NCBI GenBank assembly: GCA_032718475.1
Contig: JAUCBJ010009062.1
Coordinates: 55,837 to 119,836 of the forward strand
Length of the DNA stretch: 64,000 nucleotides
Reading direction: 5' to 3'
Source of the DNA: Nemertoderma westbladi
Taxonomy: Eukaryota > Xenacoelomorpha > Nemertodermatida > Nemertodermatidae
The position numbers and the translations under genes were made by a program. Below the pieces are notes generated by a model. That model saw nothing but the letters and a program-made list of their open reading frames with translations. It was not told the origin of the DNA and did no database searches. Each line of letters starts with the position of its first letter. The stretch's first letter is position 1. Below, piece by piece: positions 1 through 14,500 of the stretch.

Positions 1-3000
1 TGGGTTTGTAAGGATGCAGTTCAGTGACTCCAGTAATCGCATAAGGTGTGTTTGTAAGGATGCAGTTCAGTGATAGTAATCGCATAAGGTGCGTTTGTAA
101 GGATGCAGTTCAGTGATAGTAATCGCATAAGGTGTGTTTGTAAGGATGCAGTTAGTAATCGCATAAGGTGTGTTTGTAAGGATGCAGTTCAGTGATAGTA
201 ATCGCATAAGGTGCGTTTGTAAGGATGCAGTTCAGTGATAGTAATCGCATAAGGTGTGTTTGTAAGGATGCAGTTAGTAATCGCATAAGGTGTGTTTGTA
301 AGGATGCAGTTCAGTGATAGTAATCGCATAAGGTGCGTTTGTAAGGATGCAGTTCAGTGACTCAGTAATCGCATAAGGTGTGTTTGTAAGGATGCAGTTA
401 GTAATCGCATAAGGTGTGTTTGTAAGGATGCAGTTAGTAATCGCATAAGGTGTGTTTGTAAGGATGCAGTTAGTAATCGCATAAGGTGTGTTTGTAAGGA
501 TGCAGTTCAGTGATAGTAATCGCATAAGGTGTGTTTGTAAGGATGCAGTTCAGTGATAGTAATCGCATAAGGTGCGTTTGTAAGGATGCAGTTCAGTGAC
601 TCAGTAATCGCATAAGGTGTGTTTGTAAGGATGCAGTTAGTAATCGCATAAGGTGTGTTTGTAAGGATGCAGTTCAGTGATAGTAATCGCATAAGGTGCG
701 TTTGTAAGGATGCAGTTCAGTGATAGTAATCGCATAAGGTGTGTTTGTAAGGATGCAGTTAGTAATCGCATAAGGTGCGTTTGTAAGGATGCAGTTAGTA
801 ATCGCATAAGGTGCGTTTGTAAGGATGCAGTTAGTAATCGCATAAGGTGTGTTTGTAAGGATGCAGTTCAGTGATAGTAATCGCATAAGGTGTGTTTGTA
901 AGGATGCAGTTCAGTGATAGTAATCGCATAAGGTGTGTTTGTAAGGATGCAGTTCAGTGATAGTAATCGCATAAGGTGTGTTTGTAAGGATGCAGTTCAG
1001 TGATAGTAATCGCATAAGGTGTGTTTGTAAGGATGCAGTTAGTAATCGCATAAGGTGCGTTTGTAAGGATGCAGTTAGTAATCGCATAAGGTGTGTTTGT
1101 AAGGATGCAGTTCAGTGATAGTAATCGCATAAGGTGTGTTTGTAAGGATGCAGTTAGTAATCGCATAAGGTGCGTTTGTAAGGATGCAGTTCAGTGATAG
1201 TAATCGCATAAGGTGTGTTTGTAAGGATGCAGTTCAGTGATAGTAATCGCATAAGGTGTGTTTGTAAGGATGCAGTTAGTAATCGCATAAGGTGCGTTTG
1301 TAAGGATGCAGTTAGTAATCGCATAAGGTGTGTTTGTAAGGATGCAGTTCAGTGATAGTAATCGCATAAGGTGTGTTTGTAAGGATGCAGTTAGTAATCG
1401 CATAAGGTGTGTTTGTAAGGATGCAGTTCAGTGATAGTAATCGCATAAGGTGCGTTTGTAAGGATGCAGTTCAGTGATAGTAATCGCATAAGGTGTGTTT
1501 GTAAGGATGCAGTTAGTAATCGCATAAGGTGTGTTTGTAAGGATGCAGTTCAGTGATAGTAATCGCATAAGGTGCGTTTGTAAGGATGCAGTTAGTAATC
1601 GCATAAGGTGTGTTTGTAAGGATGCAGTTCAGTGATAGTAATCGCATAAGGTGCGTTTGTAAGGATGCAGTTAGTAATCGCATAAGGTGCGTTTGTAAGG
1701 ATGCAGTTAGTAATCGCATAAGGTGTGTTTGTAAGGATGCAGTTCAGTGATAGTAATCGCATAAGGTGCGTTTGTAAGGATGCAGTTCAGTGATAGTAAT
1801 CGCATAAGGTGCGTTTGTAAGGATGCAGTTAGTAATCGCATAAGGTGTGTTTGTAAGGATGCAGTTAGTAATCGCATAAGGTGTGTTTGTAAGGATGCAG
1901 TTCAGTGATAGTAATCGCATAAGGTGTGTTTGTAAGGATGCAGTTCAGTGATAGTAATCGCATAAGGTGCGTTTGTAAGGATGCAGTTCAGTGATAGTAA
2001 TCGCATAAGGTGCGTTTGTAAGGATGCAGTTAGTAATCGCATAAGGTGTGTTTGTAAGGATGCAGTTCAGTGATAGTAATCGCATAAGGTGCGTTTGTAA
2101 GGATGCAGTTCAGTGATAGTAATCGCATAAGGTGTGTTTGTAAGGATGCAGTTAGTAATCGCATAAGGTGCGTTTGTAAGGATGCAGTTAGTAATCGCAT
2201 AAGGTGTGTTTGTAAGGATGCAGTTCAGTGATAGTAATCGCATAAGGTGTGTTTGTAAGGATGCAGTTCAGTGATAGTAATCGCATAAGGTGCGTTTGTA
2301 AGGATGCAGTTAGTAATCGCATAAGGTGTGTTTGTAAGGATGCAGTTAGTAATCGCATAAGGTGTGTTTGTAAGGATGCAGTTAGTAATCGCATAAGGTG
2401 TGTTTGTAAGGATGCAGTTCAGTGATAGTAATCGCATAAGGTGTGTTTGTAAGGATGCAGTTCAGTGACTCAGTAATCGCATAAGGTGTGTTTGTAAGGA
2501 TGCAGTTCAGTGATAGTAATCGCATAAGGTGTGTTTGTAAGGATGCAGTTAGTAATCGCATAAGGTGCGTTTGTAAGGATGCAGTTCAGTGATAGTAATC
2601 GCATAAGGTGTGTTTGTAAGGATGCAGTTCAGTGATAGTAATCGCATAAGGTGTGTTTGTAAGGATGCAGTTAGTAATCGCATAAGGTGTGTTTGTAAGG
2701 ATGCAGTTCAGTGATAGTAATCGCATAAGGTGCGTTTGTAAGGATGCAGTTCAGTGATAGTAATCGCATAAGGTGTGTTTGTAAGGATGCAGTTAGTAAT
2801 CGCATAAGGTGTGTTTGTAAGGATGCAGTTAGTAATCGCATAAGGTGCGTTTGTAAGGATGCAGTTAGTAATCGCATAAGGTGTGTTTGTAAGGATGCAG
2901 TTAGTAATCGCATAAGGTGCGTTTGTAAGGATGCAGTTAGTAATCGCATAAGGTGTGTTTGTAAGGATGCAGTTAGTAATCGCATAAGGTGCGTTTGTAA

Positions 3001-5943
3001 GGATGCAGTTAGTAATCGCATAAGGTGTGTTTGTAAGGATGCAGTTCAGTGATAGTAATCGCATAAGGTGCGTTTGTAAGGATGCAGTTCAGTGATAGTA
3101 ATCGCATAAGGTGCGTTTGTAAGGATGCAGTTAGTAATCGCATAAGGTGTGTTTGTAAGGATGCAGTTAGTAATCGCATAAGGTGTGTTTGTAAGGATGC
3201 AGTTAGTAATCGCATAAGGTGTGTTTGTAAGGATGCAGTTAGTAATCGCATAAGGTGTGTTTGTAAGGATGCAGTTAGTAATCGCATAAGGTGTGTTTGT
3301 AAGGATGCAGTTAGTAATCGCATAAGGTGTGTTTGTAAGGATGCAGTTAGTAATCGCATAAGGTGTGTTTGTAAGGATGCAGTTAGTAATCGCATAAGGT
3401 GCGTTTGTAAGGATGCAGTTAGTAATCGCATAAGGTGTGTTTGTAAGGATGCAGTTAGTAATCGCATAAGGTGTGTTTGTAAGGATGCAGTTAGTAATCG
3501 CATAAGGTGTGTTTGTAAGGATGCAGTTAGTAATCGCATAAGGTGTGTTTGTAAGGATGCAGTTAGTAATCGCATAAGGTGTGTTTGTAAGGATGCAGTT
3601 AGTAATCGCATAAGGTGTGTTTGTAAGGATGCAGTTAGTAATCGCATAAGGTGTGTTTGTAAGGATGCAGTTAGTAATCGCATAAGGTGCGTTTGTAAGG
3701 ATGCAGTTAGTAATCGCATAAGGTGTGTTTGTAAGGATGCAGTTAGTAATCGCATAAGGTGCGTTTGTAAGGATGCAGTTAGTAATCGCATAAGGTGTGT
3801 TTGTAAGGATGCAGTTCAGTGATAGTAATCGCATAAGGTGCGTTTGTAAGGATGCAGTTCAGTGATAGTAATCGCATAAGGTGCGTTTGTAAGGATGCAG
3901 TTAGTAATCGCATAAGGTGTGTTTGTAAGGATGCAGTTAGTAATCGCATAAGGTGTGTTTGTAAGGATGCAGTTAGTAATCGCATAAGGTGTGTTTGTAA
4001 GGATGCAGTTAGTAATCGCATAAGGTGCGTTTGTAAGGATGCAGTTAGTAATCGCATAAGGTGTGTTTGTAAGGATGCAGTTAGTAATCGCATAAGGTGT
4101 GTTTGTAAGGATGCAGTTAGTAATCGCATAAGGTGTGTTTGTAAGGATGCAGTTCAGTGATAGTAATCGCATAAGGTGCGTTTGTAAGGATGCAGTTCAG
4201 TGATAGTAATCGCATAAGGTGTGTTTGTAAGGATGCAGTTAGTAATCGCATAAGGTGTGTTTGTAAGGATGCAGTTAGTAATCGCATAAGGTGTGTTTGT
4301 AAGGATGCAGTTAGTAATCGCATAAGGTGTGTTTGTAAGGATGCAGTTAGTAATCGCATAAGGTGTGTTTGTAAGGATGCAGTTAGTAATCGCATAAGGT
4401 GTGTTTGTAAGGATGCAGTTAGTAATCGCATAAGGTGTGTTTGTAAGGATGCAGTTAGTAATCGCATAAGGTGCGTTTGTAAGGATGCAGTTAGTAATCG
4501 CATAAGGTGTGTTTGTAAGGATGCAGTTAGTAATCGCATAAGGTGCGTTTGTAAGGATGCAGTTAGTAATCGCATAAGGTGTGTTTGTAAGGATGCAGTT
4601 AGTAATCGCATAAGGTGTGTTTGTAAGGATGCAGTTAGCAATCGCATAAGGTGTGTTTGTAAGGATGCAGTTCAGTGATAGTAATCGCATAAGGTGCGTT
4701 TGTAAGGATGCAGTTCAGTGACTCAGTAATCGCATAAGGTGTGTTTGTAAGGATGCAGTTCAGTGATAGTAATCGCATAAGGTGTGTTTGTAAGGATGCA
4801 GTTAGTAATCGCATAAGGTGCGTTTGTAAGGATGCAGTTCAGTGATAGTAATCGCATAAGGTGTGTTTGTAAGGATGCAGTTAGTAATCGCATAAGGTGT
4901 GTTTGTAAGGATGCAGTTCAGTGATAGTAATCGCATAAGGTGCGTTTGTAAGGATGCAGTTCAGTGATAGTAATCGCATAAGGTGCGTTTGTAAGGCTGC
5001 AGTTCAGTGACTCCAGTAATCGCATAAGGTGTGTTTGTAAGGATGCAGTTAGTAATCGCATAAGGTGTGTTTGTAAGGATGCAGTTAGTAATCGCATAAG
5101 GTGCGTTTGTAAGGATGCAGTTAGTAATCGCATAAGGTGTGTTTGTAAGGATGCAGTTCAGTGATAGTAATCGCATAAGGTGCGTTTGTAAGGATGCAGT
5201 TCAGTGATAGTAATCGCATAAGGTGCGTTTGTAAGGATGCAGTTAGTAATCGCATAAGGTGTGTTTGTAAGGATGCAGTTAGTAATCGCATAAGGTGTGT
5301 TTGTAAGGATGCAGTTAGTAATCGCATAAGGTGTGTTTGTAAGGATGCAGTTATTAATCGCATAAGGTGTGTTTGTAAGGATGCAGTTCAGTGATAGTAA
5401 TCGCATAAGGTGTGTTTGTAAGGATGCAGTTCAGTGATAGTAATCGCATAAGGTGTGTTTGTAAGGATGCAGTTCAGTGATAGTAATCGCATAAGGTGTG
5501 TTTGTAAGGATGCAGTTAGTAATCGCATAAGGTGTGTTTGTAAGGATGCAGTTAGTAATCGCATAAGGTGTGTTTGTAAGGATGCAGTCAGTAATCGCAT
5601 AAGGTGTGTTTGTAAGGATGCAGTTAGTAATCGCATAAGGTGTGTTTGTAAGGATGCAGTTCAGTGATAGTAATCGCATAAGGTGTGTTTGTAAGGATGC
5701 AGTTCAGTGATAGTAATCGCATAAGGTGTGTTTGTAAGGATGCAGTTAGTAATCGCATAAGGTGTGTTTGTAAGGATGCAGTTAGTAATCGCATAAGGTG
5801 TGTTTGTAAGGATGCAGTTAGTAATCGCATAAGGTGTGTTTGTAAGGATGCAGTTAGTAATCGCATAAGGTGTGTTTGTAAGGATGCAGTTAGTAATCGC
5901 ATAAGGTGTGTTTGTAAGGATGCAGTTAGTAATCGCATAAGGT

Positions 5944-7400
5944 GTGTTTGTAAGGATGCAGTTCAGTGATAGTAATCGCATAAGGTGTGTTTTTAAGGAT
6001 GCAGTTAGTAATCGCATAAGGTGTGTTTGTAAGGATGCAGTTAGTAATCGCATAAGGTGTGTTTGTAAGGATGCAGTTAGTAATCGCATAAGGTGTGTTT
6101 GTAAGGATGCAGTTAGTAATCGCATAAGGTGTGTTTGTAAGGATGCAGTTAGTAATCGCATAAGGTGTGTTTGTAAGGATGCAGTTAGTAATCGCATAAG
6201 GTGTGTTTGTAAGGATGCAGTTAGTAATCGCATAAGGTGTGTTTGTAAGGATGCAGTTAGTAATCGCATAAGGTGTGTTTGTAAGGATGCAGTTAGTAAT
6301 CGCATAAGGTGTGTTTGTAAGGATGCAGTTAGTAATCGCATAAGGTGTGTTTGTAAGGATGCAGTTAGTAATCGCATAAGGTGTGTTTGTAAGGATGCAG
6401 TTCAGTGATAGTAATCGCATAAGGTGTGTTTTTAAGGATGCAGTTAGTAATCGCATAAGGTGTGTTTGTAAGGATGCAGTTAGTAATCGCATAAGGTGTG
6501 TTTGTAAGGATGCAGTTAGTAATCGCATAAGGTGTGTTTGTAAGGATGCAGCTAGTAATCGCATAAGGTGTGTTTGTAAGGATGCAGCTAGTAATCGCAT
6601 AAGGTGTGTTTGTAAGGATGCAGTTAGTAATCGCATAAGGTGTGTTTGTAAGGATGCAGTTAGTAATCGCATAAGGTGTGTTTGTAAGGATGCAGTTCAG
6701 TGATAGTAATCGCATAAGGTGTGTTTTTAAGGATGCAGTTAGTAATCGCATAAGGTGTGTTTGTAAGGATGCAGCTAGTAATCGCATAAGGTGTGTTTGT
6801 AAGGATGCAGTTAGTAATCGCATACGGTGTGTTTGTAAGGATGCAGTTAGTAATCGCATACGGTGTGTTTGTAAGGATGCAGTTAGTAATCGCATAAGGT
6901 GTGTTTGTAAGGATGCAGTTCAGTGATAGTAATCGCATAAGGTGTGTTTTTAAGGATGCAGTTAGTAATCGCATAAGGTGTGTTTGTAAGGATGCAGTTA
7001 GTAATCGCATAAGGTGTGTTTGTAAGGATGCAGTTAGTAATCGCATACGGTGTGTTTGTAAGGATGCAGTTAGTAATCGCATAAGGTGTGTTTGTAAGGA
7101 TGCAGCTAGTAATCGCATAAGGTGTGTTTGTAAGGATGCAGTTAGTAATCGCATACGGTGTGTTTGTAAGGATGCAGTTAGTAATCGCATAAGGTGTGTT
7201 TGTAAGGATGCAGTTCAGTGATAGTAATCGCATAAGGTGTGTTTTTAAGGATGCAGTTAGTAATCGCATAAGGTGTGTTTGTAAGGATGCAGTTAGTAAT
7301 CGCATAAGGTGTGTTTGTAAGGATGCAGTTCAGTGATAGTAATCGCATAAGGTGTGTTTTTAAGGATGCAGTTAGTAATCGCATAAGGTGTGTTTGTAAG
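5944..7400 (+). repeat. Higher-order repeat marked by a GTTTTTAAGG unit
   Basis: A 43-bp unit is followed each time by a unit with GTTTTTAAGG in place of GTTTGTAAGG. The markers lie near 5990, 6430, 6725, 6948, 7243 and 7358. Their spacings (about 439, 295, 223, 295, 115) each equal 43 plus a whole number of 36-mers (11, 7, 5, 7, 2). The array therefore amplified as cassettes headed by a marked long unit with a variable tail of short units. The same marker recurs singly near 8785 and 10040. Confidence 0.85.
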
Positions 7401-8123
7401 GATGCAGTTAGTAATCGCATAAGGTGTGTTTGTAAGGATGCAGTTAGTAATCGCATAAGGTGTGTTTGTAAGGATGCAGTTAGTAATCGCATAAGGTGTG
7501 TTTGTAAGGATGCAGTTAGTAATCGCATAAGGTGTGTTTGTAAGGATGCAGTTAGTAATCGCATAAGGTGTGTTTGTAAGGATGCAGTTAGTAATCGCAT
7601 AAGGTGTGTTTGCAAGGATGCAGTTAGTAATCGCATAAGGTGTGTTTGTAAGGATGCAGTTAGTAATCGCATAAGGTGTGTTTGTAAGGATGCAGTTCAG
7701 TGATAGTAATCGCATAAGGTGTGTTTGTAAGGATGCAGTTAGTAATCGCATAAGGTGTGTTTGTAAGGATGCAGTTAGTAATCGCATAAGGTGTGTTTGT
7801 AAGGATGCAGTTAGTAATCGCATAAGGTGTGTTTGTAAGGATGCAGTTAGTAATCGCATAAGGTGTGTTTGTAAGGATGCAGTTAGTAATCGCATAAGGT
7901 GTGTTTGTAAGGATGCAGTTAGTAATCGCATAAGGTGTGTTTGTAAGGATGCAGTTAGTAATCGCATAAGGTGTGTTTGTAAGGATGCAGTTCAGTGATA
8001 GTAATCGCATAAGGTGCGTTTGTAAGGATGCAGTTAGTAATCGCATAAGGTGTGTTTGTAAGGATGCAGTTAGTAATCGCATAAGGTGTGTTTGTAAGGA
8101 TGCAGTTAGTAATCGCATAAGGT

Positions 8124-8595
8124 GTGTTTGTAAGGATGCAGTTCAGTGATAGTAATCGCATAAGGTGTGTTTGTAAGGATGCAGTTAGTAATCGCATAAG
8201 GTGTGTTTGTAAGGATGCAGTTAGTAATCGCATAAGGTGTGTTTGTAAGGATGCAGTTAGTAATCGCATAAGGTGTGTTTGTAAGGATGCAGTTAGTAAT
8301 CGCATAAGGTGTGTTTGTAAGGATGCAGTTAGTAATCGCATAAGGTGTGTTTGTAAGGATGCAGTTCAGTGATAGTAATCGCATAAGGTGCGTTTGTAAG
8401 GATGCAGTTAGTAATCGCATAAGGTGTGTTTGTAAGGATGCAGTTAGTAATCGCATAAGGTGTGTTTGTAAGGATGCAGTTAGTAATCGCATAAGGTGTG
8501 TTTGTAAGGATGCAGTTAGTAATCGCATAAGGTGTGTTTGTAAGGATGCAGTTAGTAATCGCATAAGGTGTGTTTGTAAGGATGCAGTTCAGTGA
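8124..8595 (+). repeat. 223-bp higher-order repeat
   Basis: Two consecutive cassettes of one 43-mer plus five 36-mers start 223 bp apart (8124 and 8347). Confidence 0.75.
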
Positions 8596-11500
8596 TAGTA
8601 ATCGCATAAGGTGTGTTTGTAAGGATGCAGTTAGTAATCGCATAAGGTGTGTTTGTAAGGATGCAGTTCAGTGACTCCAGTAATCGCATAAGGTGTGTTT
8701 GTAAGGATGCAGTTCAGTGATAGTAATCGCATAAGGTGTGTTTGTAAGGATGCAGTTCAGTGATAGTAATCGCATAAGGTGTGTTTTTAAGGATGCAGTT
8801 AGTAATCGCATAAGGTGTGTTTGTAAGGATGCAGTTAGTAATCGCATAAGGTGTGTTTGTAAGGATGCAGTTAGTAATCGCATAAGGTGTGTTTGTAAGG
8901 ATGCAGTTAGTAATCGCATAAGGTGTGTTTGTAAGGATGCAGTTAGTAATCGCATAAGGTGTGTTTGTAAGGATGCAGTTAGTAATCGCATAAGGTGTGT
9001 TTGTAAGGATGCAGTTAGTAATCGCATAAGGTGTGTTTGTAAGGATGCAGTTAGTAATCGCATAAGGTGTGTTTGTAAGGATGCAGTTAGTAATCGCATA
9101 AGGTGTGTTTGTAAGGATGCAGTTCAGTGATAGTAATCGCATAAGGTGTGTTTGTAAGGATGCAGTTAGTAATCGCATAAGGTGTGTTTGTAAGGATGCA
9201 GTTAGTAATCGCATAAGGTGTGTTTGTAAGGATGCAGTTAGTAATCGCATAAGGTGTGTTTGTAAGGATGCAGTTAGTAATCGCATAAGGTGTGTTTGTA
9301 AGGATGCAGTTAGTAATCGCATAAGGTGTGTTTGTAAGGATGCAGTTAGTAATCGCATAAGGTGTGTTTGTAAGGATGCAGTTCAGTGATAGTAATCGCA
9401 TAAGGTGTGTTTGTAAGGATGCAGTTCAGTGATAGTAATCGCATAAGGTGCGTTTGTAAGGATGCAGTTAGTAATCGCATAAGGTGTGTTTGTAAGGATG
9501 CAGTTAGTAATCGCATAAGGTGTGTTTGTAAGGATGCAGTTAGTAATCGCATAAGGTGTGTTTGTAAGGATGCAGTTAGTAATCGCATAAGGTGTGTTTG
9601 TAAGGATGCAGTTAGTAATCGCATAAGGTGTGTTTGTAAGGATGCAGTTCAGTGATAGTAATCGCATAAGGTGTGTTTGTAAGGATGCAGTTAGTAATCG
9701 CATAAGGTGTGTTTGTAAGGATGCAGTTCAGTGACTCAGTAATCGCATAAGGTGTGTTTGTAAGGATGCAGTTCAGTGATAGTAATCGCATAAGGTGTGT
9801 TTGTAAGGATGCAGTTCAGTGATAGTAATCGCATAAGGTGTGTTTGTAAGGATGCAGTTAGTAATCGCATAAGGTGTGTTTGTAAGGATGCAGTTCAGTG
9901 ACTCCAGTAATCGCATAAGGTGTGTTTGTAAGGATGCAGTTAGTAATCGCATAAGGTGTGTTTGTAAGGATGCAGTTAGTAATCGCATAAGGTGTGTTTG
10001 TAAGGATGCAGTTCAGTGATAGTAATCGCATAAGGTGTGTTTTTAAGGATGCAGTTAGTAATCGCATAAGGTGTGTTTGTAAGGATGCAGTTCAGTGATA
10101 GTAATCGCATAAGGTGTGTTTGTAAGGATGCAGTTAGTAATCGCATAAGGTGTGTTTGTAAGGATGCAGTTAGTAATCGCATAAGGTGTGTTTGTAAGGA
10201 TGCAGTTAGTAATCGCATAAGGTGTGTTTGTAAGGATGCAGTTCAGTGATAGTAATCGCATGAGGTGTGTTTGTAAGGATGCAGTTCAGTGATAGTAATC
10301 GCATAAGGTGCGTTTGTAAGGATGCAGTTAGTAATCGCATAAGGTGTGTTTGTAAGGATGCAGTTAGTAATCGCATAAGGTGTGTTTGTAAGGATGCAGT
10401 TAGTAATCGCATAAGGTGTGTTTGTAAGGATGCAGTTCAGTGATAGTAATCGCATAAGGTGCGTTTGTAAGGATGCAGTTAGTAATCGCATAAGGTGTGT
10501 TTGTAAGGATGCAGTTAGTAATCGCATAAGGTGTGTTTGTAAGGATGCAGTTAGTAATCGCATAAGGTGTGTTTGTAAGGATGCAGTTCAGTGATAGTAA
10601 TCGCATAAGGTGTGTTTGTAAGGATGCAGTTCAGTGATAGTAATCGCATAAGGTGTGTTTGTAAGGATGCAGTTAGTAATCGCATAAGGTGTGTTTGTAA
10701 GGATGCAGTTAGTAATCGCATAAGGTGTGTTTGTAAGGATGCAGTTAGTAATCGCATAAGGTGTGTTTGTAAGGATGCAGTTAGTAATCGCATAAGGTGT
10801 GTTTGTAAGGATGCAGTTAGTAATCGCATAAGGTGTGTTTGTAAGGATGCAGTTAGTAATCGCATAAGGTGTGTTTGTAAGGATGCAGTTCAGTGATAGT
10901 AATCGCATAAGGTGTGTTTGTAAGGATGCAGTTCAGTGATAGTAATCGCATAAGGTGTGTTTGTAAGGATGCAGTTAGTAATCGCATAAGGTGTGTTTGT
11001 AAGGATGCAGTTAGTAATCGCATAAGGTGTGTTTGTATGGATGCAGTTAGTAATCGCATAAGGTGTGTTTGTAAGGATGCAGTTCAGTGATAGTAATCGC
11101 ATAAGGTGCGTTTGTAAGGATGCAGTTAGTAATCGCATAAGGTGTGTTTGTAAGGATGCAGTTAGTAATCGCATAAGGTGCGTTTGTATGGATGCAGTTA
11201 GTAATCGCATAAGGTGTGTTTGTAAGGATGCAGTTCAGTGATAGTAATCGCATAAGGTGTGTTTGTAAGGATGCAGTTAGTAATCGCATAAGGTGTGTTT
11301 GTAAGGATGCAGTTAGTAATCGCATAAGGTGTGTTTGTAAGGATGCAGTTAGTAATCGCATAAGGTGTGTTTGTAAGGATGCAGTTCAGTGATAGTAATC
11401 GCATAAGGTGTGTTTGTAAGGATGCAGTTAGTAATCGCATAAGGTGTGTTTGTAAGGATGCAGTTAGTAATCGCATAAGGTGTGTTTGTAAGGATGCAGT

Positions 11501-14500
11501 TCAGTGATAGTAATCGCATAAGGTGTGTTTGTAAGGATGCAGTTAGTAATCGCATAAGGTGTGTTTGTAAGGATGCAGTTAGTAATCGCATAAGGTGTGT
11601 TTGTAAGGATGCAGTTAGTAATCGCATAAGGTGTGTTTGTAAGGATGCAGTTAGTAATCGCATAAGGTGTGTTTGTAAGGATGCAGTTCAGTGATAGTAA
11701 TCGCATAAGGTGCGTTTGTAAGGATGCAGTTAGTAATCGCATAAGGTGTGTTTGTAAGGATGCAGTTAGTAATCGCATAAGGTGTGTTTGTAAGGATGCA
11801 GTTAGTAATCGCATAAGGTGTGTTTGTAAGGATGCAGTTAGTAATCGCATAAGGTGTGTTTGTAAGGATGCAGTTAGTAATCGCATAAGGTGTGTTTGTA
11901 AGGATGCAGTTAGTAATCGCATAAGGTGTGTTTGTAAGGATGCAGTTCAGTGATAGTAATCGCATAAGGTGTGTTTGTAAGGATGCAGTTAGTAATCGCA
12001 TAAGGTGTGTTTGTAAGGATGCAGTTAGTAATCGCATAAGGTGTGTTTGTAAGGATGCAGTTAGTAATCGCATAAGGTGTGTTTGTAAGGATGCAGTTAG
12101 TAATCGCATAAGGTGTGTTTGTAAGGATGCAGTTAGTAATCGCATAAGGTGTGTTTGTAAGGATGCAGTTCAGTGATAGTAATCGCATAAGGTGTGTTTG
12201 TAAGGATGCAGTTAGTAATCGCATAAGGTGTGTTTGTAAGGATGCAGTTAGTAATCGCATAAGGTGTGTTTGTAAGGAGGCAGTTAGTAATCGCATAAGG
12301 TGTGTTTGTAAGGATGCAGTTCAGTGATAGTAATCGCATAAGGTGTGTTTGTAAGGATGCAGTTAGTAATCGCATAAGGTGTGTTTGTAAGGATGCAGTT
12401 AGTAATCGCATAAGGTGTGTTTGTAAGGATGCAGTTCAGTGATAGTAATCGCATAAGGTGTGTTTGTAAGGATGCAGTTAGTAATCGCATAAGGTGTGTT
12501 TGTAAGGATGCAGTTAGTAATCGCATAAGGTGTGTTTGTAAGGATGCAGTTAGTAATCGCATAAGGTGTGTTTGTAAGGATGCAGTTCAGTGATAGTAAT
12601 CGCATAAGGTGTGTTTGTAAGGATGCAGTTAGTAATCGCATAAGGTGTGTTTGTAAGGATGCAGTTAGTAATCGCATAAGGTGTGTTTGTAAGGATGCAG
12701 TTAGTAATCGCATAAGGTGTGTTTGTAAGGATGCAGTTCAGTGATAGTAATCGCATAAGGTGTGTTTGTAAGGATGCAGTTAGTAATCGCATAAGGTGTG
12801 TTTGTAAGGATGCAGTTAGTAATCGCATAAGGTGTGTTTGTAAGGATGCAGTTAGTAATCGCATAAGGTGTGTTTGTAAGGATGCAGTTAGTAATCGCAT
12901 AAGGTGTGTTTGTAAGGATGCAGTTAGTAATCGCATAAGGTGTGTTTGTAAGGATGCAGTTAGTAATCGCATAAGGTGTGTTTGTAAGGATGCAGTTAGT
13001 AATCGCATAAGGTGTGTTTGTAAGGATGCAGTTAGTAATCGCATAAGGTGTGTTTGTAAGGATGCAGTTAGTAATCGCATAAGGTGTGTTTGTAAGGATG
13101 CAGTTAGTAATCGCATAAGGTGTGTTTGTAAGGAGGCAGTTAGTAATCGCATAAGGTGTGTTTGTAAGGATGCAGTTCAGTGATCAGTAATCGCATAAGG
13201 TGTGTTTGTAAGGATGCAGTTAGTAATCGCATAAGGTGTGTTTGTAAGGATGCAGTTCAGTGATAGTAATCGCATAAGGTGTGTTTGTAAGGATGCAGTT
13301 CAGTGATAGTAATCGCATAAGGTGTGTTTGTAAGGATGCAGTTAGTAATCGCATAAGGTGTGTTTGTAAGGATGCAGTTCAGTGATAGTAATCGCATAAG
13401 GTGTGTTTGTAAGGATGCAGTTCAGTGATAGTAATCGCATAAGGTGTGTTTGTAAGGATGCAGTTCAGTGATAGTAATCGCATAAGGTGTGTTTGTAAGG
13501 ATGCAGTTCAGTGATAGTAATCGCATAAGGTGTGTTTGTAAGGTTGCAGTTAGTAATCGCATAAGGTGTGTTTGTAAGGATGCAGTTAGTAATCGCATAA
13601 GGTGTGTTTGTAAGGATGCAGTTAGTAATCGCATAAGGTGTGTTTGTAAGGATGCAGTTCAGTGATAGTAATCGCATAAGGTGTGTTTGTAAGGATGCAG
13701 TTAGTAATCGCATTAGGTGTGTTTGTAAGGATGCAGTTAGTAATCGCATAAGGTGTGTTTGTAAGGATGCAGTTCAGTGACTCCAGTAATCGCATAAGGT
13801 GTGTTTGTAAGGATGCAGTTAGTAATCGCATAAGGTGTGTTTGTAAGGATGCAGTTAGTAATCGCATAAGGTGTATTTGTAAGGATGCAGTTAGTAATCG
13901 CATAAGGTGTGTTTGTAAGGATGCAGTTAGTAATCGCATAAGGTGTGTTTGTAAGGATGCAGTTCAGTGATAGTAATCGCATAAGGTGTGTTTGTAAGGA
14001 TGCAGTTCAGTGATAGTAATCGCATAAGGTGTGTTTGTAAGGATGCAGTTCAGTGATAGTAATCGCATAAGGTGTGTTTGTAAGGATGCAGTTAGTAATC
14101 GCATAAGGTGTGTTTGTAAGGATGCAGTTAGTAATCGCATAAGGTGTATTTGTAAGGATGCAGTTAGTAATCGCATAAGGTGTGTTTGTAAGGATGCAGT
14201 TAGTAATCGCATAAGGTGTGTTTGTAAGGATGCAGTTAGTAATCGCATAAGGTGTGTTTGTAAGGATGCAGTTAGTAATCGCATAAGGTGTGTTTGTAAG
14301 GATGCAGTTAGTAATCGCATAAGGTGTGTTTGTAAGGATGCAGTTAGTAATCGCATAAGGTGTGTTTGTAAGGATGCAGTTAGTAATCGCATAAGGTGCG
14401 TTTGTAAGGATGCAGTTAGTAATCGCATAAGGTGTGTTTGTAAGGATGCAGTTAGTAATCGCATAAGGTGTGTTTGTAAGGATGCAGTTAGTAATCGCAT

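Noticed and set aside
1-2740. Telomeric repeat
   Set aside because: The unit contains G-rich GGTGTG but is 36-46 bp, lacks a short telomere motif, and is flanked on the right by ordinary transposon-rich DNA.
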